Below, one piece after another: positions 1-6,475 of a stretch of DNA of 20,798 nucleotides. Location: the NCBI GenBank assembly GCA_049680295.1, contig JBAUHN010000053.1, forward strand, positions 1 through 20,798, in the 5' to 3' direction. Made by a program: the position numbers and the translations under genes. Position 1 is the first letter of the stretch, and every line of letters begins with the position of its first letter. Origin of the DNA: JBAUHN01 sp049680295. GTDB lineage: Bacteria; Pseudomonadota; Alphaproteobacteria; Rhodobacterales; Rhodobacteraceae. The notes under the pieces were generated by a model. The model saw only the letters and a list, made by a program, of their open reading frames with translations. It did no database searches and was not told the origin of the DNA.

Positions 1-186
1 GGCCTGTGGCGTGGCCCACATGCGACAGTAACAGGCAAGAACTTGCTGAAATGCGGCGAGAAAATCGTTTTCGACCCCACTGCCGGTCGGAATGTAAACC
101 AATTGCATTCCGCGCTAAATCGGAATCAGCTTACGCTGCCTGAAATATTGAATTTCAACGGGTTAGCGACAAGTGATGTCTCATGA
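1..186 (+). other. Open frame at window edge, possible 3' end of a gene
   Basis: Frame 1 is open from the first base for 61 codons and ends at TGA 184-186. There is no start in the window and I do not recognise the peptide. Its third-position GC is modest compared with the neighbouring genes, so coding is doubtful. A competing reading exists on the minus strand (ATG at 108, open to the edge, 36 residues beginning MQLVYIPTGSG). At most one of the two is real. Confidence 0.22.
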
Positions 187-212
187 CAAACACGGAACGC
201 ACTAAATGAGAC
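178..212. repeat. 7-bp inverted repeat with 21-nt loop
   Basis: GTCTCAT at 178-184 is repeated in inverted form as ATGAGAC at 206-212. It lies between the edge open frame and the 3' end of choV. No T-run follows on either strand, so it is not a convincing intrinsic terminator. It could be an operator or chance. Confidence 0.25.
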
Positions 213-248
213 TTATCAAAAATGCGCGCCCCTAAGTATTGTGCGGCA

Positions 249-1289
249 CTACGTGCCCGTGCCGGCGTTTTGCGGATCCAGCAATCGGGCCAAGACGCCG
301 CGCATAGTTATTTCACCAACCAGCGTACCCTTGTCGGTGACGCCAATCTTGCTGTCTTTGTTTAGCAAGTGTTGCATGACCTCTTCGACCTTCGCCTCAG
401 CGTCAACATTCGTTTTTGAACCACCGCTGACAGGCTCCATGATATCTGCAGCGCGCAGCACACCCAGCGGGTTCATATGGGCCACAAAATCGGCAACATA
501 TTCATTCACAGGGTTGGAAAAAATCTCCTGCGGTGTGCCGCATTGCACAATACGCCCGCCTTCCATGATCGCGATACGGTCGCCCAGTTTAAACGCCTCA
601 TCCAGATCGTGGCTGACAAAGACAATGGTGCGCTTCAGATCGCGTTGCAAGTCCATCAGTTCATCCTGCAGTCGGCTGCGGATTAATGGATCAAGCGCCG
701 AAAAAGGTTCGTCCATCAACAGGATCGGGGCATCGGTCGCAAAAGCCCGCGCCAATCCCACGCGTTGTTGCATCCCGCCCGAAAGCTCGCCTAGTTTGCG
801 ATCTGCCCAGTCTGTCAGGCCGACCAATTCCAACTGCAGGTCAGCGCGTTTATATCGTTCGGTTTTCGGAACATTGGCCAGTTCCAATCCCAGGGCCACA
901 TTTTCGCGCACACTACGCCACGGCAACAGGCCAAACTGCTGAAACACCATCGACACGCATTCCCGCCGCACCCGCCGCAGATCGCTGACGCTGCTGCCCG
1001 AAACATCACATGACCACGACCCATCATTGATCCGCACATTGCCGCGCACCATCGGGTTCAGCCCGTTTACGGCCCGCAATAGCGTAGATTTTCCCGATCC
1101 CGACAGCCCCATCAGAACCAGTATTTCACCGGTTGCCACGCTTAGGCTGCAATTGTGAACGCCGAGAATTTGATCTGTGGCCTGTTGCACTTCGGCACGC
1201 GATTTTCCCGCATCCATCTGCGGCAAAGCTGCTGCAGGATCATTGCCAAAAACGATTGAGACATTGTCGAATTCAACGGCGATGCTCAT
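249..1289 (-). CDS. choV: Choline/glycine betaine ABC transporter ATP-binding protein
   Basis: This is the ATPase subunit of the choline importer, acting on the cytoplasmic face with ChoW. The 346-residue protein has Walker A GLSGSGKST at 61-69, the Q-loop near 117-118, the signature LSGGMQQRV at 169-177, Walker B ILLMDEP at 189-195 and the H-loop His227. A long N-terminal stretch precedes the P-loop and a CBS-like C-terminal part follows from about residue 280. Both are usual in the ProV/OpuAA/ChoV family. In related transporters the C-terminal part senses ionic strength; that role here is inference. Its ATG overlaps the choW stop by four bases (ATGA), which indicates translational coupling. 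It is the last gene of choXWV. ProV of a glycine-betaine system is the main alternative, but ChoX upstream favours choline. Confidence 0.92.
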   Translation of the reverse strand: MSIAVEFDNVSIVFGNDPAAALPQMDAGKSRAEVQQATDQILGVHNCSLSVATGEILVLMGLSGSGKSTLLRAVNGLNPMVRGNVRINDGSWSCDVSGSSVSDLRRVRRECVSMVFQQFGLLPWRSVRENVALGLELANVPKTERYKRADLQLELVGLTDWADRKLGELSGGMQQRVGLARAFATDAPILLMDEPFSALDPLIRSRLQDELMDLQRDLKRTIVFVSHDLDEAFKLGDRIAIMEGGRIVQCGTPQEIFSNPVNEYVADFVAHMNPLGVLRAADIMEPVSGGSKTNVDAEAKVEEVMQHLLNKDSKIGVTDKGTLVGEITMRGVLARLLDPQNAGTGT

Positions 1290-2122
1290 TTGCGTTCCAC
1301 CCGCAACATCCGGTCCAACATGATAGCGACCACAACAATAATAAACCCGCTTTCAAAGCCCAAGGACGTATTCACCTGATTAAGCGCCCTGACAACCGGG
1401 ACGCCCAATCCATCCGCGCCGACCAGCGCGGCAATAACAACCATCGACAGCGACAGCATAATGGTCTGGTTCAGCCCCGCCATGATCTGGGGCAAGGCGT
1501 AGGGCAATTCGACTTTCCACAGCTTTTGCGTACCTGTCGCACCAAAGGCGTCAGCAGCTTCCAGCAACGTCGTCGGCGTTGAACTGATGCCAAGATGCGT
1601 CAGGCGAATGGGGGCGGGAACCACAAAGATCACCGTCGCGATCAGGCCGGGCACCATACCAATGCCGAAAAACACAATTGCAGGGATCAGATAGACAAAG
1701 GTGGGCAGGGTTTGCATCAAATCCAGCACTGGCCGCATCAGTTGAAACAACCGCGGCCGGTGCGCGGTGGCGATCCCGATTGGCACACCCACGGCCATAC
1801 AAACAACACAGGCGGACATGACCAGCGTAATACTTTCGGTCATTTCCTCCCAGTAATCCTGATTGAGGATGAACAAAAACCCAAGTGCTACAAACAGGCA
1901 AATTTTCCAGCTTTTCTGCATAAACCAGGTCGCGGTGACAAAGACCAGAATGATGATAAAGGGATGCGGCGTCTGCAATATCCACAAGATCTGGTCGATC
2001 ATCCATTCCATGACGACGGACAACCCGTCAAAGAACCATTCGCCGTTGGTTTGCAACCAATCGAAAAATGCAGCAGCCGTCTTGCCGACAGGGATTTTCG
2101 TTTCAGTAATCCAGTCAAGCAT
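1286..2122 (-). CDS. choW: Choline ABC transporter permease
   Basis: Membrane subunit of the choline importer, 278 residues from the chosen ATG at 2122. A ribosome site (AAAGGGGCGAG) precedes that ATG; the open frame extends eight codons further to a TTG but without a better site. After an N-terminal amphipathic region there are several hydrophobic segments (roughly residues 55-90, 100-125, 140-180, 200-245 and the C-terminus). The permease EAA-type loop is visible as EAADAFGATGTQKLWKVELP, which contacts the ATPase. The family is ProW/OpuAB/ChoW in the BPD-transport MetI-like superfamily. It is followed by choV with a 4-base overlap and preceded by choX after a 68-base gap holding a strong hairpin. 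Confidence 0.92.
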   Translation of the reverse strand: MLDWITETKIPVGKTAAAFFDWLQTNGEWFFDGLSVVMEWMIDQILWILQTPHPFIIILVFVTATWFMQKSWKICLFVALGFLFILNQDYWEEMTESITLVMSACVVCMAVGVPIGIATAHRPRLFQLMRPVLDLMQTLPTFVYLIPAIVFFGIGMVPGLIATVIFVVPAPIRLTHLGISSTPTTLLEAADAFGATGTQKLWKVELPYALPQIMAGLNQTIMLSLSMVVIAALVGADGLGVPVVRALNQVNTSLGFESGFIIVVVAIMLDRMLRVERK

Positions 2123-2144
2123 CACTCGCCCCTTTGTGTGCTGC

Positions 2145-2180
2145 AAAAAAAGGCCCCGCTTTGTTAATCAAAGCGGGGCC
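2145..2180 (-). terminator. Perfect hairpin plus T7 between choX and choW
   Basis: On the minus strand GGCCCCGCTTTG, a 5-nt loop and CAAAGCGGGGCC (2152-2180) form a 12-bp perfect stem, followed directly by seven T (2145-2151). This is a textbook intrinsic terminator shape. It begins 10 bases after the choX stop and ends 22 bases before the choW start, inside one operon. It probably ends most transcripts after choX, or protects the choX 3' end, so that the binding protein outnumbers the membrane subunits. Confidence 0.9.
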
Positions 2181-2190
2181 AATTGGTCTA

Positions 2191-3117
2191 TCAGAAGCCA
2201 AGTGCCGATGATACGGCGGCCACAGCATCGCCACCATCAACCGTCGTCACACCCGCGAGCCAAGGCATCACTGCATCAGAATTGCCTGCCAGCCAAGCGG
2301 TGGCTGCATCCTCTGGATCTGCACCATCGTTCAGGATCGCGCCCATGATTTCATTTTCCATGGCCAGCGAAAACTTGAGGTTTCCAAGCAGAGCGCCAAC
2401 GTTCGGACATTCCGCTGAATAGCCGGCGCGTGTGTTGGTATAAACGGTGGCACCGCCCAGATCGGGGCCAAAAAAGTCGTCGCCACCGGTCAGATATCCC
2501 ATATCAAAATTGGCGTTCATCGGGTGTGGCTCCCAGCCCAGAAAGACGATGGGCTCATCCTTTTTGGTCAGCCGCTCAACCTGCGCCAACATGCCCTGTT
2601 CAGAGCTTTCCTTGACCTCAAATCCCTTAAGGCCAAAGGCGTCACCATCAATCATCGACTGAATAAGGCGGTTGCCATCATTGCCGGGCTCAATGCCAAA
2701 AATCTCATTGCCCAGTGCATCTGCATGGGTTGCGATGTCGGAAAAATCCTTGATGCCCAGGTCCATTGCCGCCTTGTTGACGGCCAAAGTGTATTTCGCG
2801 CCTTCGAGATTTTCGCGCACCGTATCGACGGTTCCGGCTTCGCGGTAGGGCGCAATATCGGCCTCCATCGTTGGCATCCAGTTGCCAAGGAATACGTCGA
2901 TATCGCCTTGTGCCATGGATGTGTAGGTCACCGGAACGGACAATACTTTCACGTCGGTTTCATAACCAAGCGCATTCAGGATCACTGACGTGGCAGCCGT
3001 GGTTGCCGTGATATCGGTCCAGCCGACGTCGGCAAAATTGACGGCAGTGCATTCGGCGGAAGCAGTTGTTGCAAACCCAAGCAGGGCAAGAGCTGAAACA
3101 GTGGTTTTGATAGACAT
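2191..3117 (-). CDS. choX: Choline-binding periplasmic protein
   Basis: Periplasmic substrate-binding protein of the choline importer, 308 residues from ATG 3117, which has a clear GGGAGAT ribosome site. A signal peptide of about 21 residues ends in TASA before Glu22. Against Sinorhizobium meliloti ChoX, as I remember its structure, the ligand-box residues appear at a constant offset of minus ten: Trp33, Trp80, Tyr109 and Trp195 for the aromatic box (W43, W90, Y119, W205), Asp35 (D45) and Asn146 (N156). Cys23 and Cys237 could form a disulfide. This makes choline, rather than glycine betaine, the likely ligand. It is the first gene of choXWV, with a palindromic operator upstream and a terminator-like hairpin downstream. 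Confidence 0.93.
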   Translation of the reverse strand: MSIKTTVSALALLGFATTASAECTAVNFADVGWTDITATTAATSVILNALGYETDVKVLSVPVTYTSMAQGDIDVFLGNWMPTMEADIAPYREAGTVDTVRENLEGAKYTLAVNKAAMDLGIKDFSDIATHADALGNEIFGIEPGNDGNRLIQSMIDGDAFGLKGFEVKESSEQGMLAQVERLTKKDEPIVFLGWEPHPMNANFDMGYLTGGDDFFGPDLGGATVYTNTRAGYSAECPNVGALLGNLKFSLAMENEIMGAILNDGADPEDAATAWLAGNSDAVMPWLAGVTTVDGGDAVAAVSSALGF

Positions 3118-3158
3118 AATGATCTCCCTTTGGTGATTTTCTTCGATGCTGTGCGTTA

Positions 3159-3174
3159 TTGACTGGCCAGTCAA
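3159..3174. promoter_or_regulatory. Perfect 16-bp palindrome upstream of choX (candidate BetI/TetR operator)
   Basis: TTGACTGGCCAGTCAA is a perfect palindrome 41 bases upstream of the choX start. Size and symmetry fit a TetR-family dimer site. The choline-responsive repressor BetI is the natural candidate given the regulated genes, but no regulator gene is in the window. On the minus strand its first half, TTGACT, could also serve as a -35 element, with only a weak -10 (CAGCAT) 17 bases later, so binding would block the promoter. Confidence 0.6.
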
Positions 3175-3277
3175 GGAAAAACGCTGATGCATGGCGTGCT
3201 CATTGAGGAAATGGGGAAATTCGCCCAAAAAACCTGTCCTGTCCACGCCCGTTCAAACAACACGACATTGAACCGCG

Positions 3278-4240
3278 TCAGGTCGCCAGCCCTTTGGAAC
3301 CGATATCGAGAAATTTGCGGCGTCGCTCAGATACCAACAGTTTGGCGTCTTTGCCGTCCAGTTCTTTGAGCATTGCGCTGATGGCCTTGCCCACGGCCGC
3401 GATGGCTTTTTGCGGGTCTCTGTGTGCACCGCCCACTGGTTCTGGAATGACCCGGTCAGTCACGCCCAATTGCTTTAGATCCTGTGATGTCAGACGCAAT
3501 GCTTCGGCGGCTTCGCGCATTTTCTCGGCGTCTTTCCACAAAATCGACGCACAGCCTTCGGGACTGATGACCGAATATACTGAATGTTCCAGCATTGCGA
3601 CGCGATTGGCTGTGGCAAAAGCCACCGCCCCGCCAGAGCCACCTTCGCCGATTACAACACTGATCACCGGAACGCCGATTTGCAGGCTTTTTTCCGTGGC
3701 CCGTGCAATCGCTTCGGATTGGCCGCGTTCCTCGGCACCTTTTCCGGGGTAGGCGCCGGGGGTGTCGACCAATGTGATCACTGGCAGACCGAACCGCCCG
3801 GCAAGATCCATAAGCCGGATCGCCTTGCGATACCCTTCGGGGCGGGCCATGCCAAAGTTACGCTCGATCCGCGATTTGGTGTCATTGCCCTTTTCATGGC
3901 CGATCACCATCACAGGAATATCGTTAAACCGGGCAAGTCCGCCCATCACGGCGTGATCGTCGGCAAAATTTCGATCCCCCGCAAGCGGTGTATATCCCTC
4001 AAACAACGCATCAATGTAGTTCTTGCAATGCGGCCGCTCTGGATGCCGTGCCACCTGACATTTGCGCCACGGTGTCAGCGATTTATACAGATCATTCAAA
4101 ATCGTTGACGCCTTGGCATCCAAAGCGGCGGCCTCTGCTGTGACGTCCATACCTTCGTCAGCGCGTGCTAACGCCCGCAATTCCTCGGCTTTGCCCTCAA
4201 TCTCGGCAAGGGGCTTTTCGAAATCCATGTATTGGGTCAT
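3278..4240 (-). CDS. accA: Acetyl-CoA carboxylase carboxyltransferase subunit alpha
   Basis: Cytoplasmic enzyme of the first step of fatty acid synthesis. With AccD it transfers the carboxyl group from biotin on AccB to acetyl-CoA to give malonyl-CoA. The product has 320 residues, close to the usual 315-320. Start ATG 4240 has GGAG seven bases upstream; a second ATG at 4228 is less likely. An N-terminal helical region with MDFEKPLAEIE leads into the crotonase-like carboxyltransferase domain. Visible motifs are VDTPGAYPG at 158-166 and GEGGSGGA at 198-205, which build the oxyanion and CoA site, and the conserved SPEGCASILWKD near 226-237. accD is not in the window, as is common. It stands alone, divergent from the secreted repeat protein. 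Confidence 0.96.
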   Translation of the reverse strand: MTQYMDFEKPLAEIEGKAEELRALARADEGMDVTAEAAALDAKASTILNDLYKSLTPWRKCQVARHPERPHCKNYIDALFEGYTPLAGDRNFADDHAVMGGLARFNDIPVMVIGHEKGNDTKSRIERNFGMARPEGYRKAIRLMDLAGRFGLPVITLVDTPGAYPGKGAEERGQSEAIARATEKSLQIGVPVISVVIGEGGSGGAVAFATANRVAMLEHSVYSVISPEGCASILWKDAEKMREAAEALRLTSQDLKQLGVTDRVIPEPVGGAHRDPQKAIAAVGKAISAMLKELDGKDAKLLVSERRRKFLDIGSKGLAT

Positions 4241-4264
4241 GTCAGCGCTCCGGGTTCGTTGAGG

Positions 4265-4295
4265 GATATATGGCTGGCAATTGTATGATTTGCAA
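4265..4295 (-). promoter_or_regulatory. accA: Possible accA promoter
   Basis: On the minus strand TTGCAA (4290-4295) is followed by TATATC (4265-4270) at 19 bases, or by the overlapping CATATA at 17 bases. It lies about 25 bases upstream of the accA start in the 98-base divergent gap. Neither match is strong. Confidence 0.3.
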
Positions 4296-4338
4296 CGCAG
4301 GCTGGTGCGGTTAACCTGGGCAAAATGAAAGGACGAAT

Positions 4339-4776
4339 ATGAAGGCGACAATTGTTTTTGTGTTTTTGGGGATGCTCATCCCAATGGCGGTGTCTGCACA
4401 ATCCATAGCGTTCGGCGATAACGCGAGCGAATGGGCGAATGACGGCGAATGTGATGATCGCAGATTTGCGGGCGCGGGGATGGCAACAGGGCTGGACCGC
4501 GATGATATCGGCCATGACGCCACCGATTGCCGCAACGCATTTCAGGATGGGCGCATCACCGTGTGGGATTTCGTCAAGGCGCGCGCTGCCACACAGTGCC
4601 ATGCAATCCGGTTCGGCGATGACGCATCCGAATGGAGCAATGATGACCTGTGCGATGACTTCCGCTTTGATGGCTCTGCCAGTGACGCAGTGATCTTGTC
4701 CGAAGACATCGGCCATGATGCGACCGATTGCCGCCGGTTGTGCGAAGCCGGACAGATCGCGCTGCGCGACTACTGA
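4339..4776 (+). CDS. Secreted protein with two acidic Cys-containing repeats, unknown function
   Basis: 145 residues, start ATG 4339 with AAGGA eight bases upstream. A signal peptide covers about residues 1-20 (ends VSA before Gln21). The mature part is two copies of a roughly 53-residue unit, residues 25-77 and 92-144. Each has the order FGD-ASEW-ND---CDD-RF-G, then DIGHDATDC, then a short G-I segment. Cys38/Cys64 and Cys105/Cys131 occupy equivalent places; Cys87 and Cys135 are extra and could pair. The Asp-rich blocks resemble small Ca-binding, disulfide-stabilised modules such as LDL-receptor class A, but only by appearance. I recall similar segments in other alphaproteobacterial exported proteins, sometimes beside peptidase domains, without a named function. 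The two copies are close even in DNA around the DIGHDATDCR segment, which points to duplication. Confidence 0.85.
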   Translation: MKATIVFVFLGMLIPMAVSAQSIAFGDNASEWANDGECDDRRFAGAGMATGLDRDDIGHDATDCRNAFQDGRITVWDFVKARAATQCHAIRFGDDASEWSNDDLCDDFRFDGSASDAVILSEDIGHDATDCRRLCEAGQIALRDY

Positions 4777-4789
4777 CCTGTTCGCGCGG

Positions 4790-5389
4790 TCAGGGTTGCA
4801 TCGCAAGTACCGGATACAGTGACGCCATCAGCAAGGCGGCCATGATCAGATTGAAAAGGCGCAAGCGTCTGGGATTGTGCAAAAACTTTGCCATCTGTTG
4901 ACCCATGGCAGTCCAGATTGTGACCGACGGGAAATTCACGAGCGCAAAAACGCAGCAGGCCAGAAACAGCACCCCCCATGATCCATTGGCGACATAGACA
5001 GTGACAGAGGTCAGCGCCATTGCCCATGCTTTGGGATTGACCCATTGAAAGGCGGCGGCCTGCAAAAAGGTCATCGGGTTTTGCGACGCAGCGGTTTTCC
5101 GCAACGGCGCTGCGGTGGCAATTTTCCACGCCAGAAACGTCATATAGCCGACGCTCAGCGCTTTCAGCACAATATGTGCAACCGGATAAAGATCGAAAAT
5201 CCGCGCCAGTCCGCCACCGACGACGCAGATCAGCACCATCATGCCCACGGATATTCCCGCCATGTGCGGGATCGTTCGACGAAAGCCGAAATTCGCACCG
5301 GATGCCATCAGCATCAGGTTGTTTGGCCCCGGTGTCGCGGAACTCACGAATGCGAACAGCACAAATGCAATCAGAATGTCTAGTGTCAT
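4790..5389 (-). CDS. LysE/RhtB family amino-acid exporter
   Basis: Inner-membrane exporter of the LysE/RhtB family, 199 residues, near the family norm of about 200. The N-terminus contains the hallmark TPGPNN (about residues 19-24) in the first membrane segment. Further hydrophobic segments lie near residues 40-62, 68-88, 110-150 and 180-196, and QWVNPKAW is the second conserved region. Start ATG 5389 gives the normal N-terminus, but no good ribosome site precedes it; an ATG ten codons upstream (5419) has none either. It is divergent from an Lrp/AsnC regulator 72 bases away, the classic LysE arrangement with its own regulator. Likely it exports an amino acid or homoserine-like compound. The substrate cannot be read from the sequence. 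Confidence 0.88.
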   Translation of the reverse strand: MTLDILIAFVLFAFVSSATPGPNNLMLMASGANFGFRRTIPHMAGISVGMMVLICVVGGGLARIFDLYPVAHIVLKALSVGYMTFLAWKIATAAPLRKTAASQNPMTFLQAAAFQWVNPKAWAMALTSVTVYVANGSWGVLFLACCVFALVNFPSVTIWTAMGQQMAKFLHNPRRLRLFNLIMAALLMASLYPVLAMQP

Positions 5390-5392
5390 GGC

Positions 5393-5403
5393 GCAATAAT
5401 TGC
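5393..5403. promoter_or_regulatory. Odd-centred palindrome before the LysE gene
   Basis: GCAATAATTGC is an 11-bp perfect palindrome around a central A, three bases upstream of the exporter start. It occupies the place where a ribosome site would be expected. It may be an operator half of the divergent Lrp-controlled region. Confidence 0.3.
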
Positions 5404-5422
5404 ATTGTTTTCCCGGCATGTG

Positions 5423-5440
5423 GTTGCAAACTTGTACAAC
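5423..5440. promoter_or_regulatory. Imperfect dyad, candidate Lrp/AsnC operator
   Basis: GTTGCAAACTTGTACAAC has matching ends GTTG...CAAC and further paired positions inside, 21 bases before the regulator start in the 72-base divergent gap. Lrp-type regulators commonly bind AT-rich dyads of this size. Assignment is inferred from location. Confidence 0.35.
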
Positions 5441-5461
5441 ATGGGGATATTTTCACAACAT

Positions 5462-5914
5462 ATGGCTGATTATGATCCAAAATCCGAACAAATATTGCAA
5501 GAGCTGAGCCGCGATGGCCGCGTCAGCAATCTGGAACTGGCGGAAAGGGTCGGTCTGTCGCCCTCGGCCTGTTTGCGCAGAGTGCAGGAGTTGGAACGCC
5601 GGGGCGTCATCAAAGGATACCGTGCGGTTCTGGACCGTTCGGCCATCGGGGCAGGGTTCGTTGCCTATATCGGTGTCGGGTTGCGCGACCATTCCAAAGC
5701 GTCGCAACAAGCATTCGAACAGGCCATCAGCAGCGCCCCGGAGGTCGTTGAGTGCCACAACATCACCGGGACAATCGAATATCTGTTGCGGATTGAATGC
5801 GCCGATTTGCGCAGCTACAAGACCTTTCACACCGATATGTTGGGCGCGCTGCCGCAGGTCAATGCAATCACGTCCTATATTGTAATGGGGTCGCCAAAAG
5901 ACGAACGTGCCTGA
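5462..5914 (+). CDS. Lrp/AsnC family transcriptional regulator
   Basis: DNA-binding regulator of 150 residues, typical for the family. The N-terminal winged helix-turn-helix spans about residues 5-60, with ELAERVGLSPSACLRRVQEL as the recognition part. The C-terminal RAM/ligand domain (about 65-145) includes a VVECHNITGTIEYLLRI segment typical of the effector-binding fold. I chose ATG 5462 because it gives the standard Lrp N-terminus (ADYDPKSEQILQELSRDGR); a GGGG lies 14 bases upstream. ATG 5441 would add seven residues. It is divergent from the LysE exporter and likely controls it in response to an amino acid. It converges with the DUF302 gene with only three bases between stop codons. Confidence 0.93.
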   Translation: MADYDPKSEQILQELSRDGRVSNLELAERVGLSPSACLRRVQELERRGVIKGYRAVLDRSAIGAGFVAYIGVGLRDHSKASQQAFEQAISSAPEVVECHNITGTIEYLLRIECADLRSYKTFHTDMLGALPQVNAITSYIVMGSPKDERA

Positions 5915-5917
5915 AAG

Positions 5918-6388
5918 CTATTGCGTCGCCGCCTGCGCGATTGTGGCAAAGCGCGCGTCCAGTTCTTTGGCCAATGCGACCAGATCCGCACCCCCCTCAT
6001 TCGCATAAGGCGCAAAAACGAAACTGGGCGTTTTATAGGACAATGTCGCTGTGCCGCCGGGATCTTCGGTCAGATAGAACCGCAGTGGCGCTTCGATCAT
6101 GGCGGCGGTGGACAGGGCAAGCATCCGGACCGCGAAATCGTTGTTAAAAACGCCAACAACCTGATTTTCGGGGATCGTAATACCCCGGTTGCGCGCTGCA
6201 GCTGTTGGCCCTGCCTTGGTCACCACGCCCATTTTATTGGCTTTGACGGCGGCGTTTAAGCCGGCTTTCAGGTCCGCGTGGGATTTTGATGTCGCAATCA
6301 CAACCCAGCCCTCACGGGGACCCACCGACTGGGTAAAGCCTGCCGTCGCAAAAACAACGCCAACCAATGCAAAGACAATCGCGCGCAT
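5918..6388 (-). CDS. Exported DUF302 protein
   Basis: 156 residues with a hydrophobic N-terminus acting as a signal peptide (about 1-20). The start ATG 6388 follows GGGGAAC at a good distance. The body matches the DUF302 fold: an early alternating segment (GWVVIATSKSHADLKAGLNAAV), a central VVGVFNNDFAVRML strand-helix unit, and EAPLRFYLTEDPGGTATLSYKTPSFVF near residues 98-124. DUF302 proteins form small dimers; their role is unknown, with links to redox or sulfur proteins in some genomes. It lies 71 bases downstream of mcl1 on the same strand and may share its transcript, although an inverted repeat surrounds the mcl1 stop. I see no metal ligand or catalytic residue set. Confidence 0.82.
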   Translation of the reverse strand: MRAIVFALVGVVFATAGFTQSVGPREGWVVIATSKSHADLKAGLNAAVKANKMGVVTKAGPTAAARNRGITIPENQVVGVFNNDFAVRMLALSTAAMIEAPLRFYLTEDPGGTATLSYKTPSFVFAPYANEGGADLVALAKELDARFATIAQAATQ

Positions 6389-6428
6389 GATCTGTTCCCC
6401 GATTATTCCGACCCGATCATTCAGGCAG

Positions 6429-6475
6429 GATCAGCGGCAAACATCAAATCACGCCTGCGTCACTGGCCGCTGATC
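6429..6475. repeat. 9-bp inverted repeat around the mcl1 stop codon
   Basis: GATCAGCGG (6429-6437) and CCGCTGATC (6467-6475) are perfect inverted copies separated by 29 bases. The second arm lies in the last codons of mcl1. It may form a stem in the mcl1-DUF302 transcript, as a 3' stabiliser or partial terminator. The large loop and lack of a T-run leave this uncertain. Confidence 0.35.

Noticed and set aside
241..942. 233-codon plus-strand frame over choV
   Set aside because: Lies entirely antisense to the clear ABC ATPase; no ribosome site and low-complexity Ser/Arg-rich composition.
3251..3273. GTTCAA/TTGAAC hairpin after accA as terminator
   Set aside because: Only a 6-bp AT-rich stem with an 11-base loop; the T6 run further on is not adjacent.
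4237..4806. 189-codon minus-strand frame over the repeat protein
   Set aside because: Antisense shadow of a gene with signal peptide, ribosome site and internal repeats.
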